A stretch of DNA of 38,571 bases from an uncultured Bryobacterales bacterium (GTDB lineage: Bacteria; Acidobacteriota; Terriglobia; Bryobacterales; Bryobacteraceae), in NCBI GenBank assembly GCA_937959285.1, contig CALGAR010000094.1, positions 1-38,571 on the forward strand, written 5' to 3'. Below the pieces are notes generated by a model, which made no database searches, was not told the DNA's origin, and saw nothing but the letters and a program-made list of their open reading frames with translations. The position numbers were made by a program, and so were the translations under genes. Shown piece by piece: positions 24,207 to 33,132 of the stretch (the first letter of the stretch is position 1; each line of letters opens with the position of its first letter).

Positions 24207-25202
24207 TTACGACGAGGCGGCTACGACCTGAACGCTTCGGACGATTTCCGTTAGCACGCTGTCCGGGGTTTGCCCGTCAGCATGTGCATCAAAATTCAAG
24301 ATGATCCGGTGGCGCAAGACCGCCGGGGCGACGCTTCGAATGTCATCGATGCTGAGATGGAATCGTCCGTTCATCAGTGCAACAGCCCGTCCGCACTCAA
24401 CCAGCGCCTGGGCGCCTCGCGGAGAGCTGCCGTAGCGAATGTATTTGGTTGCCATTGGGTGGGCATGCGCTGTTCCCGGCTGCGTCGCCATCACTACATC
24501 CACCGCATAGTCCTGAACATGCCGGGCCACCATCACCTGGCGGCAAATGGATCGCAACTCGAGGATTGTTTCCCGATCGATTACCTGCGCAACCTGGACT
24601 TCTTCGCTCTGAATGGTTCTTTCGACAATCCGGTTCAGATCATCACGGGAAGGGTAACGTACGAGAATCTTCATCAGGAACCGGTCCAGCTGTGCCTCGG
24701 GAAGCGGATAGGTTCCTTCCATCTCAATCGGATTCTGCGTGGCCATTACCAGGAATGGCGCTTCAAGCTGGTGGGTGGTCGTACCGCTGGTGACGGTCCG
24801 CTCCTGCATTGCCTCGAGCAAGGCGGATTGCGTCTTCGGGGTCGCACGGTTGATTTCGTCAGCAAGTACGAGGTTCGAGAAGATGGGGCCGGGCTGGAAG
24901 CGAAGGCCTTTTCCCCCGCGCTCGTCCGTTTCGATGATCATACTGCCGACGATGTCGGCTGGCATGAGATCAGGGGTAAATTGAATGCGGGAGTATTTTA
25001 ATCGGAGGACCCGGGAAAGCGTTCGAAGCAGTGTCGTCTTGCCGAGGCCAGGTACGCCTTCCAGAAGCACGTGGCCGCCCGCAAGCAGGCAAACCAGGAC
25101 GCCGTCTACGACGTCCTGTTGCCCGACAATGACTTTCCCGATTTCCTCGCGAACTTGATTGAGCTGGTTGACGGCTGTCGGTATCTTCTCTTCGATCCGC
25201 AC
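24207..25202 (-). CDS. MoxR-family AAA+ ATPase
   Basis: 331 residues. Walker A is GVPGLGKTT (49-57), Walker B is LVLADEINRA (about 110-120), sensor 1 is MATQNPIEMEGTYPLPEAQLDRF, followed by the usual lid domain with YIRYGSSPRGAQALV. These are all typical MoxR (AAA_3) features; such ATPases act as chaperones for the maturation of metal- or complex-containing proteins together with VWA proteins. The start is GTG at 25202, with GGAG 5 nt upstream. It lies 41 bp after the small membrane protein gene and leads the DUF58-VWA genes. Confidence 0.95.
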   Translation of the reverse strand: MRIEEKIPTAVNQLNQVREEIGKVIVGQQDVVDGVLVCLLAGGHVLLEGVPGLGKTTLLRTLSRVLRLKYSRIQFTPDLMPADIVGSMIIETDERGGKGLRFQPGPIFSNLVLADEINRATPKTQSALLEAMQERTVTSGTTTHQLEAPFLVMATQNPIEMEGTYPLPEAQLDRFLMKILVRYPSRDDLNRIVERTIQSEEVQVAQVIDRETILELRSICRQVMVARHVQDYAVDVVMATQPGTAHAHPMATKYIRYGSSPRGAQALVECGRAVALMNGRFHLSIDDIRSVAPAVLRHRIILNFDAHADGQTPDSVLTEIVRSVQVVAASS

Positions 25203-25243
25203 AACTCCATTTTAGAGCATGCGGGCGAAGGAACCGGAATATT

Positions 25244-25693
25244 TTAGCTCCTACTCAATGACTCGACACGCTCGCCCACAGTTTGGGCGAAGTGATTCAA
25301 GATGCTGGACATTTCTTCCAGCGCGAGACGGCTTTGGCGCAAGCTAAAGCGACGACCGATGAAATACCACACCCGGACAAGCGCATAGTCCACCACCAAC
25401 ATCTTCTGTTCGATGTTGAGGGACCTGAAAGGCAAGCTGCTTACACCGCTCAGCAGATACGACAGGAACTTGTAATCCCGCTGCAACAACTCGTGCAAAT
25501 GATCCAGGTGTCGTGCAGCTTCCTCCGTTTGCAACTGACGTTGTACTTCGCGGAAGTTGAGTTGGTTGGCCTCCGCGACCTGACCCGCGTAATCCTTGGC
25601 TGGTGCCGTTTTGAGAATCAGCAGGCAGCTATAACGGAACCAGTAGGCGAACAGAATCAGAGACAGAACAAGAATCACCAGGCTTGATATCAT
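25244..25693 (-). CDS. Small single-span membrane protein heading the MoxR operon
   Basis: 149 residues, not recognised. An N-terminal membrane helix (about 3-20, SLVILVLSLILFAYWF) is followed by a helical soluble part with coiled-coil character (EANQLNFREVQRQLQTEEAARHLDHLHELLQRD). A hydrophobic, arginine-rich patch follows (about 95-120, VVDYALVRVWYFIGRRFSL). There is a strong ribosome-binding site (GGAGGAA) before the ATG. Its position, 41 bp before moxR, suggests a dedicated adaptor of the system. Upstream on the minus strand, TTGCTA (about 25783) with TTACTC 17 nt later (about 25755) could be its promoter; the -10 is poor. Confidence 0.75.
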   Translation of the reverse strand: MISSLVILVLSLILFAYWFRYSCLLILKTAPAKDYAGQVAEANQLNFREVQRQLQTEEAARHLDHLHELLQRDYKFLSYLLSGVSSLPFRSLNIEQKMLVVDYALVRVWYFIGRRFSLRQSRLALEEMSSILNHFAQTVGERVESLSRS

Positions 25694-25836
25694 CCAGTTC
25701 CTCCGTCGCAGATCGAGCCCCTGGCCGTTTCTGGATCGATCTATTTAAACAGAGAGTAACATTGGTCCAGAACGTCTAGCAAGCACTTTTATGCGTATTA
25801 AGGCGAAAAACGGCTAATAAATGCGCGGTTAGACAG

Positions 25837-26403
25837 CTACCTCCCGGCGAAGATCATATCTCCAGGCTTCGCCTCCTGCCGCTGGCAGTATTCGGCATAC
25901 AATTTTCCATAGCTGTCCGTAACATAATCCGTTTCTTTATAGCCGAGGCGAGCCGCGGTCTCGTCGATCCAGGAGTCCGGCCCTTCCAGTTCCAGAAAAA
26001 CTCCAATTGGCGTATCGTCCACGGTGACTAAACCAGGTTCGTCCGGGCGAGCGTACTCGGCCCGGTACTTCTCGTATCGAAAAGTGACTTGCAAGCCAAT
26101 TTTTTCCAATATTTTGCAAAAGATTGCGCCGTCGGAGACAGCTACCTCCAGCTCCTCTCGGGATTTGTGCTTTCCGGCTGTGGCGGGACCTTTATAAGTG
26201 AGGGTGGACTGGCCGCGAGTCGATCGCAACCGCAACAGGCATCCGTTTCGCCGCAGGGTGGCGTCCGGAGTGTCAAAGACCCAGTTGAACTCGTGCGCTC
26301 GTTCTGAAATTACACGAAATCCCTCGCGTCTAAGCAGTTCCTCTGCCTTTGCAACGCTTTCGATCCTGATCTTCACTTCTGTTTCCTGTTGCTGCTGGCT
26401 CAT
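25837..26403 (-). CDS. CYTH-domain protein (class IV adenylate cyclase / thiamine-triphosphatase-like)
   Basis: 188 residues, nearly all one CYTH domain. The defining ExExK motif is present at the N-terminus (ETEVKIRI). Further strands bring the charged tunnel residues: LRLRSTRG, LTYKGPA, REELEV, RYEKYRAEY, VTVDDTPIGVFLELEGP. Such enzymes act on triphosphate-containing substrates with divalent metal ions. Whether this one makes cAMP (CyaB type), hydrolyses thiamine or inorganic triphosphate, or has another role cannot be told. It stands alone, divergent from the PhoD-like gene, and is not part of the MoxR operon by spacing. Confidence 0.85.
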   Translation of the reverse strand: MSQQQQETEVKIRIESVAKAEELLRREGFRVISERAHEFNWVFDTPDATLRRNGCLLRLRSTRGQSTLTYKGPATAGKHKSREELEVAVSDGAIFCKILEKIGLQVTFRYEKYRAEYARPDEPGLVTVDDTPIGVFLELEGPDSWIDETAARLGYKETDYVTDSYGKLYAEYCQRQEAKPGDMIFAGR

Positions 26404-26549
26404 GCTAGCAACAGTGTACCGAGCCGCGGGTCATTCTTCGATTCACCCGGCAGGGGCCTGGGCAGGTTATGCATTTTGGAATGCAGTAACAGAATTGATT
26501 GAGGCTTTTTAACGCCATTGAAAGCGGGAAGGGGTAAGCTAAAGCATTT

Positions 26550-28073
26550 ATGAACCGTCGACGTTTCCTTGCGACCGCTCTCGCTCTCGGAGCCAGCAAC
26601 CCTCTACCGGTCTGGGGTGCTCCGAAGTATCCGGCGAACCCTTTCAGTTTGGGAGTCGCTTCGGGAGACCCTTTGCCTGACGGCGCCGTTCTTTGGACGC
26701 GGCTTGCGCCGAAGCCCTTAAAGGGCGGCGGAATGCCGGAGATGAACGTGCCGGTGGACTGGATGGTCTCGGAAGATGAGTCGATGCGCCGCATTGTCCG
26801 GCGAGGTACGGCGATGGCGACGCCTGCGCTCGCCCACTCCGTGCACGTGGAGGTGGGAGGGCTGGCGCCCGGCCGCTGGTACTGGTATCAGTTCCGGACG
26901 GGATCGGAGATCAGCCCGATTGGGCGTTTCCGGACCGCTCCGGCTCTGGGGGCGGACGTGGAGGCAATCCGGTTCGCTTTTGCCTCCTGCCAGAGCTACA
27001 CCTACGGGTACTACACGGCCTACCAGCACATGTCCGAGGAGAATCTGGATTTTGTGCTACACCTTGGCGATTACATCTACGAAAAGAGCTATGCCGGCAA
27101 GACGAGGCAGCATCTCGTTCCGGAAGTTTTTACGCTCGCGGAGTACCGCAATCAATACGCCCTTTATAAGAGCGATCCTCTCCTCCAGAAAGCGCACGCC
27201 GCTTTTCCGTTCATCACAACCTGGGACGATCACGAGGTGAGCAACAACTACGCCGACTTCCGGCATGAACGCGACATGCCAAAGGAAGAGTTTCTCAAAC
27301 GGCGCGAAGCAGCCTACCAGGCTTATTACGAACACCTGCCGCTTCGGCGGGCCTCTCTGCCGTCCGGACCGAACATGCGGCTTTACCGCCGTCTTGACTT
27401 CGGCCGCCTGCTCCGCCTGCATGTGCTCGATACGCGGCAATATCGTACGGATCAGCCCTGCGGGGATGGCCAGAAACCAGCGTGCGATGAGGTTCGGGTG
27501 CCGGGGCAGACAATGCTCGGGAGCGCGCAGGAGAAGTGGCTTGAGAACGGTCTCATGAATTCGAAGGCGCTCTGGAATGCGCTCGGCCAGCAGGTCATGT
27601 TTACCCACCAGGATTTCGACCCGGGCGACGGGGAGCGCTATAACATGGACTCCTGGAGCGGATATCACCTTGCGCGTGAGCGTGTGGTGGAGGTGCTTTC
27701 GCGCAAGCCTAGCTTGAACCCGGTGATTCTCACAGGTGACGTTCACTCCAATTGGGTAGGCGAGGTTCGAACGGACATTCGCAACCCGGAATCCTGGTGC
27801 GTAGCCACCGAATTCGTCGGAACATCGATCAGCTCCGGCGGAGACGGGGTCGACATGCGGCCCGGGTTGGAAAAAGTGCTATCCCATAATCCGCAGATTC
27901 GCTTCTTTAACGGCCAGCGCGGGTACGTGCGGTGCGAAGTGACGAAAAAGCACTGGCGGGCCGATTACCGGATCGTCGAACGGGTAACGGAGCCGGGCGC
28001 TCCGATCCGCACCCGGGCCTCCTTTGCCGTGGAAGTGGGGAACCCGATACCGCAGGTGGTCAGCAACTCCTAA
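26550..28073 (+). CDS. Exported PhoD-like alkaline phosphatase/phosphodiesterase
   Basis: 507 residues. The N-terminus carries a twin-arginine signal (MNRRRFLATALALG), suggesting folded export with its metal cofactor. An N-terminal beta domain (about 30-125; FSLGVASGDPLPDGAVLWTR) is typical of PhoD. The metallophosphatase core follows: FASCQSY, HLGDYIYE (Asp ligand), TWDDHEVSNNY (Asp/His), TGDVHSNW near the end (His ligand). PhoD enzymes use Fe/Ca and cleave phosphate mono- and diesters, often for phosphate acquisition or teichoic-acid turnover. A Pho-box cannot be recognised upstream. The purine-rich GGAAGGGG lies about 14 nt before the ATG, rather far for a ribosome-binding site. Confidence 0.93.
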   Translation: MNRRRFLATALALGASNPLPVWGAPKYPANPFSLGVASGDPLPDGAVLWTRLAPKPLKGGGMPEMNVPVDWMVSEDESMRRIVRRGTAMATPALAHSVHVEVGGLAPGRWYWYQFRTGSEISPIGRFRTAPALGADVEAIRFAFASCQSYTYGYYTAYQHMSEENLDFVLHLGDYIYEKSYAGKTRQHLVPEVFTLAEYRNQYALYKSDPLLQKAHAAFPFITTWDDHEVSNNYADFRHERDMPKEEFLKRREAAYQAYYEHLPLRRASLPSGPNMRLYRRLDFGRLLRLHVLDTRQYRTDQPCGDGQKPACDEVRVPGQTMLGSAQEKWLENGLMNSKALWNALGQQVMFTHQDFDPGDGERYNMDSWSGYHLARERVVEVLSRKPSLNPVILTGDVHSNWVGEVRTDIRNPESWCVATEFVGTSISSGGDGVDMRPGLEKVLSHNPQIRFFNGQRGYVRCEVTKKHWRADYRIVERVTEPGAPIRTRASFAVEVGNPIPQVVSNS

Positions 28074-28076
28074 GGC

Positions 28077-28095
28077 GGGCGGCGGTAAGCCGCCC
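28077..28095. terminator. GC-rich hairpin between convergent genes
   Basis: GGGCGGC-GGTAA-GCCGCCC is a perfect 7-bp stem with a 5-base loop, 4 bp after the PhoD stop and 8 bp before the end of the convergent hydrolase gene. It would serve either strand. There is no T tract, so intrinsic termination is not assured. Confidence 0.45.
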
Positions 28096-28103
28096 GGGCA
28101 GGA

Positions 28104-29210
28104 TCAAGATCTGGCGCGGCCCAGGTGACGGTCCAATTTCTGGTATGCCCGCTGGCGGACCTCATCAGGGAAGTCATGACCGCAGTCGGGGTGCTCTACG
28201 ATGAGATTTGCCTCTTTTCCATACAGGCGATAAACCGCTCTCGCGGACGCTGCCACGCGGTCGACGCTCTGCCACTTGAAGTTCGAGTCATTGAGAGGGG
28301 CGCTCAGAAAGCACAGGCGAGGGGCCAGGGCGCCGACGATCTCGTGGAAGTCGAAGGGGATCTCGTCGAGGCGGTCCCGGTAGGCAAGCAGCTTCGGCAT
28401 ATAGCGCTCGCTGGTCCAACCCCGGATATCGCCGTTCATATAGTCCCGGTACGAATCCAGGCCGCAGCTTGAGACGACCGCCTGAATTCGAGTCTCGAAC
28501 ACTGCTGTGTAGACTGAGTTGTGCCCTCCAAGCGAATGCCCGATGGCCGCAAATTTCCCTCTCCGGACGTACGGCAGCGACTCCAGGAGGTCGAGCCCGC
28601 GAATATTGTCCCAGATCGCCTTCATGGTGCCGCTCTCGTAGCCCAGCGCCTTGAGGTCGGGACGGTAGGCAGCAAGCAGCGGATACGAAGGCGCGAGGGC
28701 GACGTAGCCGCGTTCGGCGAGCTCCGCGGCATACTGACGGTTGGGCTTGCTCTTCCGATCTACCACGACTCTGTGGCCGATCGTGTCGTCTGTCGGGTGC
28801 AGGCATAGCACGCCGGGTGCTTTTTCTTTCGTCTGAAGTAGGCGTTTCGGAATCAGCAAATAGGCGGGGACGCGACTGCCCGGCTCAGACCGGTAGCTAA
28901 TCAGCTGCTGCACGTATGAATTTGCGTCGAGTTCCTCCTCAACCTTGACGTCAAGTGGGCACCTCTTCTCCGGACCCGGCAGCGGCCCCATGATCTGCTG
29001 CATTGCACGAACGATCTCTCCTCGCCGTATCAGCCATTGCCGAATCGTCTGGACAGATCGTACGGATCCAGCTCGGTCACGGTAAAGCAGCAGGTTTTCG
29101 CGACTGAGCTTGGCTTGAGGCTTCGCGGCAGCGGAAGCGCCGAGGCTCAGTCCAAACAGCAAGGCTCGGCGCCCGATCCTTCGTTCCATCGCTCCGTCGG
29201 CTTTCTCCAT
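28104..29210 (-). CDS. Exported alpha/beta hydrolase (acetylxylan-esterase/dienelactone-hydrolase-like)
   Basis: 368 residues from the ATG at 29210, which follows GGAAGAG and gives a sensible signal (RRIGRRALLFGLSLGASAAA, twin-arginine-like); a later ATG at 29189 would also keep it. The catalytic serine is in GHSLGGHN; an Asp in the strand after it and the terminal HPDCGHDFPDEVR (His) complete the triad. The upstream strand GVLCLHPTDDTIG is near the oxyanion hole. This is the acetylxylan esterase/abhydrolase group often annotated in Acidobacteria next to carbohydrate-acting genes. The true ester substrate is unknown. It is transcribed divergently from the TonB-dependent receptor and convergently with the phosphatase. 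Confidence 0.82.
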   Translation of the reverse strand: MEKADGAMERRIGRRALLFGLSLGASAAAKPQAKLSRENLLLYRDRAGSVRSVQTIRQWLIRRGEIVRAMQQIMGPLPGPEKRCPLDVKVEEELDANSYVQQLISYRSEPGSRVPAYLLIPKRLLQTKEKAPGVLCLHPTDDTIGHRVVVDRKSKPNRQYAAELAERGYVALAPSYPLLAAYRPDLKALGYESGTMKAIWDNIRGLDLLESLPYVRRGKFAAIGHSLGGHNSVYTAVFETRIQAVVSSCGLDSYRDYMNGDIRGWTSERYMPKLLAYRDRLDEIPFDFHEIVGALAPRLCFLSAPLNDSNFKWQSVDRVAASARAVYRLYGKEANLIVEHPDCGHDFPDEVRQRAYQKLDRHLGRARS

Positions 29211-29303
29211 GCTGCTTCTCTTCCGCTCCAAAAAAGGCGCATCCCGGCGCCGGCAAAGACCTCGTAGCAACATTATGATTAACTACCTCCGGTGTACAAG
29301 CTG

Positions 29304-29370
29304 CTGTATACTGGACTGCAATTTCAGTTCGCAATACAGTCTATTTTCGGGCGAGGTTGCGTGATACACT
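29304..29370 (+). promoter_or_regulatory. Candidate promoter/operator region of the TonB-dependent receptor
   Basis: Two -10-like hexamers are present: TATACT at 29307-29312 and TACACT at 29365-29370, the latter with the extended TG (TGATACACT). Around the first, CTGTAT (29304-29309) and ATACAG (29334-29339) form an inverted pair, with ACTG and CAGT (29310-29313, 29325-29328) nested inside; a repressor site covering a -10 is one reading. The -35 elements are weak. The gap between the divergent genes is 287 bp. Confidence 0.35.
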
Positions 29371-29386
29371 GCTCTACCTATGGCCG

Positions 29387-29408
29387 CCGGCGGCGAAGTC
29401 TCCGCCGG
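29387..29408 (+). other. Leader hairpin upstream of the TonB-dependent receptor
   Basis: CCGGCGG-CGAAGTCT-CCGCCGG forms a perfect 7-bp GC stem with an 8-base loop in the probable 5' leader, about 90 bp before the receptor start. If transcribed from the extended -10 at 29365, it lies at the very 5' end of the mRNA and could stabilise it. Purely structural evidence. Confidence 0.35.
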
Positions 29409-29497
29409 GCATTTGCGCGTAGGTCTGCCTCACTGCGTTGAGGTCAGTATGTCGCTTCTTCACTCGCATACCCGCCGCTTTGGAAAGGAGAATCAAA

Positions 29498-32400
29498 ATG
29501 GTGCAAGCAGTTTGGGCCATGGCTCTCGGCTTGCTAAGTGCATCGCTTCTAGCGCCACTCGCGGCTGCGCAAGTGCTCTACGGCTCGGCCGTCGGAACGG
29601 TTCAGGATCAATCCGGAGCCGTTGTTGGCGGCGCGGTTGTGACACTGACAAACAAAGCGACCGGCGTTACGCGCGAAACCACAACGAATAGCGAAGGCCG
29701 GTACACTGCATCGAGCCTGCCGCCAGGCACGTACGAGTTGAAGGTGTCCGCAGCCGGCTTCCGCACGTTCACGCAGACTGACGTCGAGATCCGCGTGAAC
29801 ACTGTCACCCGCATTGACGTCGGGCTCGAGCTGGGCCAAGTCGCCGAGCAGGTGACGGTGCAGGGAAGTGCAGCTGCTCTACAGACAGACAAATCCGACA
29901 CCAGCGCCGAAATTCCAGCTCATGCAGTGGAGAACTTGCCGCTGTCCGCCTACCGTAACTTCCAGAGTCTGGTGAATCTCGTTCCCGGTGCTACGCCGGC
30001 AAGCTTTCAAAACAGCGTTGGCTCCACTCCGGCGCGCGCCCTGACCACCAATATCAACGGCACAGCTCGCAACAACAATAATGCGCGCGTGGATGGCGCA
30101 ACGAACGTCTACATCTGGCTTCCGCACCACATGGTCTACGTCCCGCCGGCGGAGTCCATCGCGACCGTCAACATCACGACCAGTTCATTCGACGCGGAGC
30201 AGGGCATGGCAGGCGGAGCGGCGGTCACTGTCGCTACGAAATCCGGCACGAATGAATTTCACGGCTCGGCGTTTGAATACCACGACAATCACCGGCTTCG
30301 CACAAGGAATTTCTTCCTGCCCGCCAGCAGCGATAAGGCGAAATCAATCTTCAATATCTTTGGCGGAACTCTGGGAGGTCCCATTCGCAAAGATAAGCTG
30401 TTCTTCTTTGGCAGCTTTGAAGGAACGCTCGAGCGCGCGGGAATCTCTCCAACGCCCTATTCCGTGCCGACAGAAGCCATTCGGAACGGAGACTTCAGCG
30501 GGTTGCCTGTCACACTGTACGATCCTCTCACGGGTTCGCCCGATGGGTCCGGCCGCGAAGCCTTCCCCAACAACGTCATCCCTCAAAGCAGGATCAACCC
30601 GATCAGCCGCAAGATCCAAAGTCTCGCACCTCTGCCCAACTTGCCTGGCACGTCCCAGGGAACTCTGAACAACTTCTTCAACTCCGGCACGGAGAAGCTG
30701 AATCGATATAACTACGACGTAAAGGTGAACTGGAATCCCGCCAGCAGCCTGACGATCTGGGGGAAGTACAGCCGCATGGATGCTTCCGTCAAGTCGGAGT
30801 TCGCTCTTGGGGAGGTGGGCGGTCCGGGCCTGAGCCGCGCTGGCGCGCCGGAAGTAACCGATACCGTCGTGCAAATTCCGACCTTTGGCTACACGAAGAC
30901 GTTCTCGCCGACGTTCCTCTTTGACGGAACAATCTCGTTGACGCGGATGGATATGCATGGCGTCTATCCTGGCTACGGGCAAAACATCGGAACCGAAGTG
31001 TTCGGCATCCCGAACACGAACGATCCCATCGTCACGGGTCCGGGAGCGGAACGTCTGAAGGAGGCGTGTCCTTCGATTGCCAAGGGCGCCTGCTACAGCG
31101 GGATGCCGACCATCTCCCATGGTTTTACGAGCTGGGGCGCCACGGCGGGATGGCAGCCGCACTTTTACAACGAGCGCTCCTTCACCTACACAACGAACTT
31201 CACCAAGATTGCTGGCTCGCATGAGTTTCGCTGGGGCCTCGACCTCGTCCGTTATCAAATGGATCAGTGGCAGCCGGAAGTCAGTGGCGGGCCGCGCGGC
31301 AGCATCAGCTTCAGCGGCGATGTCACGGGCGCCAGAGGGTATACGTCCAATTACCTGAACTCGTACGCCACCTTCCTGCTCGGCCTGACTACCTCAATGC
31401 AGAAGGCCGTTCAGTTGTTCCAGTACACGAACCGCGAATGGCAGTATGGGCTCTTCTTGCGCGACCGGTGGCAGGTATCGAGAAATCTCACGCTCAACCT
31501 CGGACTTCGCTACGAATACTACCCGCTGATCACGCGAAAGGATCGGGGCATCGAGCGGTGGGACCCGACGACCAACCTGGTTTACCTGGGTGGTATCGGC
31601 GACGTGCCGAGGAGTGTCGGTATGACCACAAGCAAAAAGTTGTTTGCCCCGCGCGTGGGATTCGCCTACCGGCTTGGCGAGAACACCGTGATTCGGAGCG
31701 GCTATGGCATCACGTATGATCCGCTGCCTTTCTCGCGGCCTCTCCGGGGCATGTACCCTGCCACCATCGGCGCGACGTTTGTCTCTCCGACTCCTTATAC
31801 CTGGATCGACACGCTGGAGAATGGCATCCCACCCATCCCGCTGCCCGATATCAGCAGCGGCGTGGTGCCCCTGCCGCCAACGATCGACATGGGGCCGCGC
31901 AGCGCGTGGGGCGGGGAATTGCACCGCGGCTACATCCAGTCGTGGAACTTCACCGTCGAGCGCAAACTGCCGGCAGAGTTTGTCGTGAGCGTGGCTTACG
32001 TGGGGACACAAACGGTGCATCAGATGATGGACCGCGACATCAATGCAGCGCCTCCGGGAGGTGGTCCGGCAGGCAGGCCGCTTGCTGCAACGCAGGACCG
32101 GCGAATCGCCGCGCTCATGTGGGATGGCTTCGCAAGCGGCAATTATCACGCGCTGCAAACAGCCATTAACCGGCGCTTCAGCCGCGGGCTGTTCCTTAAG
32201 GGCGCCTATACATTGTCGAAGGCCATCAACTGGACTGATGAGGATGGCTGGACCGGCGCGCCCCTCTGGAACTGGGAGCCGGTCATGTACCGCAATCGCG
32301 CCGCTGCCGGATTCGACCGGAGGCACATGTTCACGCTCGGCTTTGTCTATGAGATGCCGTTTGGAGCGGGGCGAAGGTTCGCCACGTCCGGTCCTGCGTC

Positions 32401-32911
32401 TCTGCTCCTTGGCGGCTGGCAGGCTAACGGCAACTTCGCGACCTATACCGGAACGCCCTTCACTGTGACTGCGAACGGTGCGGAATTGAACGCGCCGGGA
32501 AACACGCAGACCGCAGACCTTGTCGCTTCGGGCTCTGTCAAAGTGCTCGGCGAGATCGGGGCCAACAAGCCATGGTTCGATCCGCTGGCATTCCGTCAGC
32601 CGACCGGTGTTCGCTTCGGCACCACCGGCCGGAACACTCTGTACGGGCCGGGCATCTTCAACCTCGATCTGAGCCTCTTCCGCACCTTCCGAATTACGGA
32701 GCGGCTGCGGACTGAGTTCAAAGTCGAGTGCTTCAACGTGACGAACACGCCGAAGTTCGCGAACCCGTCGGCGAATGTGGGGTCGATGGTGCTGAATTCG
32801 GACCAGACGATCAGGTCTCTCAATAACTTCTCGTCCATCACCAACACACTGACGAACGCCGGCGTTCCTTCTGAGAGGCAGTTCCGATTCGGTCTGCGTC
32901 TCAGCTTCTGA
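29498..32911 (+). CDS. Oar-type TonB-dependent receptor with carboxypeptidase-regulatory-like N-terminus
   Basis: 1,137 residues, an outer-membrane receptor of the type greatly expanded in Solibacter-like Acidobacteria. A signal peptide (about 1-25, ALGLLSASLLAPLAAAQ) precedes a CarboxypepD_reg-like domain (about 27-115; GTVQDQSGAVVGGAVVTLTNKATG, then YTASSLPPGTYELKVSAAGF). The plug domain follows (about 120-250; NVVP-type segment SLVNLVPGATP, TSSFDAEQGMAGGAAV). The rest is beta-barrel with the usual periodic aromatic strands; the C-terminus ends in FRFGLRLSF, with the terminal Phe needed for barrel insertion. No clear TonB box. A strong ribosome-binding site (GGAAAGGAG) precedes the ATG. The ligand is unknown; no SusD partner follows. 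Confidence 0.93.
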   Translation: MVQAVWAMALGLLSASLLAPLAAAQVLYGSAVGTVQDQSGAVVGGAVVTLTNKATGVTRETTTNSEGRYTASSLPPGTYELKVSAAGFRTFTQTDVEIRVNTVTRIDVGLELGQVAEQVTVQGSAAALQTDKSDTSAEIPAHAVENLPLSAYRNFQSLVNLVPGATPASFQNSVGSTPARALTTNINGTARNNNNARVDGATNVYIWLPHHMVYVPPAESIATVNITTSSFDAEQGMAGGAAVTVATKSGTNEFHGSAFEYHDNHRLRTRNFFLPASSDKAKSIFNIFGGTLGGPIRKDKLFFFGSFEGTLERAGISPTPYSVPTEAIRNGDFSGLPVTLYDPLTGSPDGSGREAFPNNVIPQSRINPISRKIQSLAPLPNLPGTSQGTLNNFFNSGTEKLNRYNYDVKVNWNPASSLTIWGKYSRMDASVKSEFALGEVGGPGLSRAGAPEVTDTVVQIPTFGYTKTFSPTFLFDGTISLTRMDMHGVYPGYGQNIGTEVFGIPNTNDPIVTGPGAERLKEACPSIAKGACYSGMPTISHGFTSWGATAGWQPHFYNERSFTYTTNFTKIAGSHEFRWGLDLVRYQMDQWQPEVSGGPRGSISFSGDVTGARGYTSNYLNSYATFLLGLTTSMQKAVQLFQYTNREWQYGLFLRDRWQVSRNLTLNLGLRYEYYPLITRKDRGIERWDPTTNLVYLGGIGDVPRSVGMTTSKKLFAPRVGFAYRLGENTVIRSGYGITYDPLPFSRPLRGMYPATIGATFVSPTPYTWIDTLENGIPPIPLPDISSGVVPLPPTIDMGPRSAWGGELHRGYIQSWNFTVERKLPAEFVVSVAYVGTQTVHQMMDRDINAAPPGGGPAGRPLAATQDRRIAALMWDGFASGNYHALQTAINRRFSRGLFLKGAYTLSKAINWTDEDGWTGAPLWNWEPVMYRNRAAAGFDRRHMFTLGFVYEMPFGAGRRFATSGPASLLLGGWQANGNFATYTGTPFTVTANGAELNAPGNTQTADLVASGSVKVLGEIGANKPWFDPLAFRQPTGVRFGTTGRNTLYGPGIFNLDLSLFRTFRITERLRTEFKVECFNVTNTPKFANPSANVGSMVLNSDQTIRSLNNFSSITNTLTNAGVPSERQFRFGLRLSF

Positions 32912-32915
32912 AATT

Positions 32916-32943
32916 CAGGCTCTCCGCGTCTGCGGGGAGCCTG
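32916..32943 (+). terminator. Terminator-like hairpin after the TonB-dependent receptor
   Basis: CAGGCTCTCCGC-GTCT-GCGGGGAGCCTG gives a 12-bp stem with one G-T wobble and a 4-base loop, 4 bp after the receptor stop. It is followed by AAGTACT rather than a T run, so it may end transcription only partly or protect the 3' end. Confidence 0.6.
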
Positions 32944-33023
32944 AAGTACTATGCCTCCTAATCGGAAAACTCTCCGTAACATTACCCAAATTGCCGAATT
33001 GCTGTTTCTACTTGCTCCTGAAT

Positions 33024-33087
33024 GCTGCTAACTTGAGTGGACAGGCTGCTAACAGCGCACGGCACGGGGCTAGCATCTCCTGTTAGC
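33024..33087. repeat. Tandem GCTGCTAAC repeats with an inverted copy
   Basis: GCTGCTAAC occurs at 33024-33032 and 33045-33053, start-to-start 21 bp, which is two helical turns. A third copy is inverted: CTGTTAGC at 33080-33087 is the exact complement of GCTAACAG at 33048-33055. The array lies in the 189-bp stretch between the receptor hairpin and the glycosyltransferase start. It has the geometry of a protein-binding site; the binding protein is not identified. Confidence 0.5.
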
Positions 33088-33132
33088 CGTTGACTGCGTG
33101 TTCCAACTGTCACTTCATTCGAGCGTGCTGGC

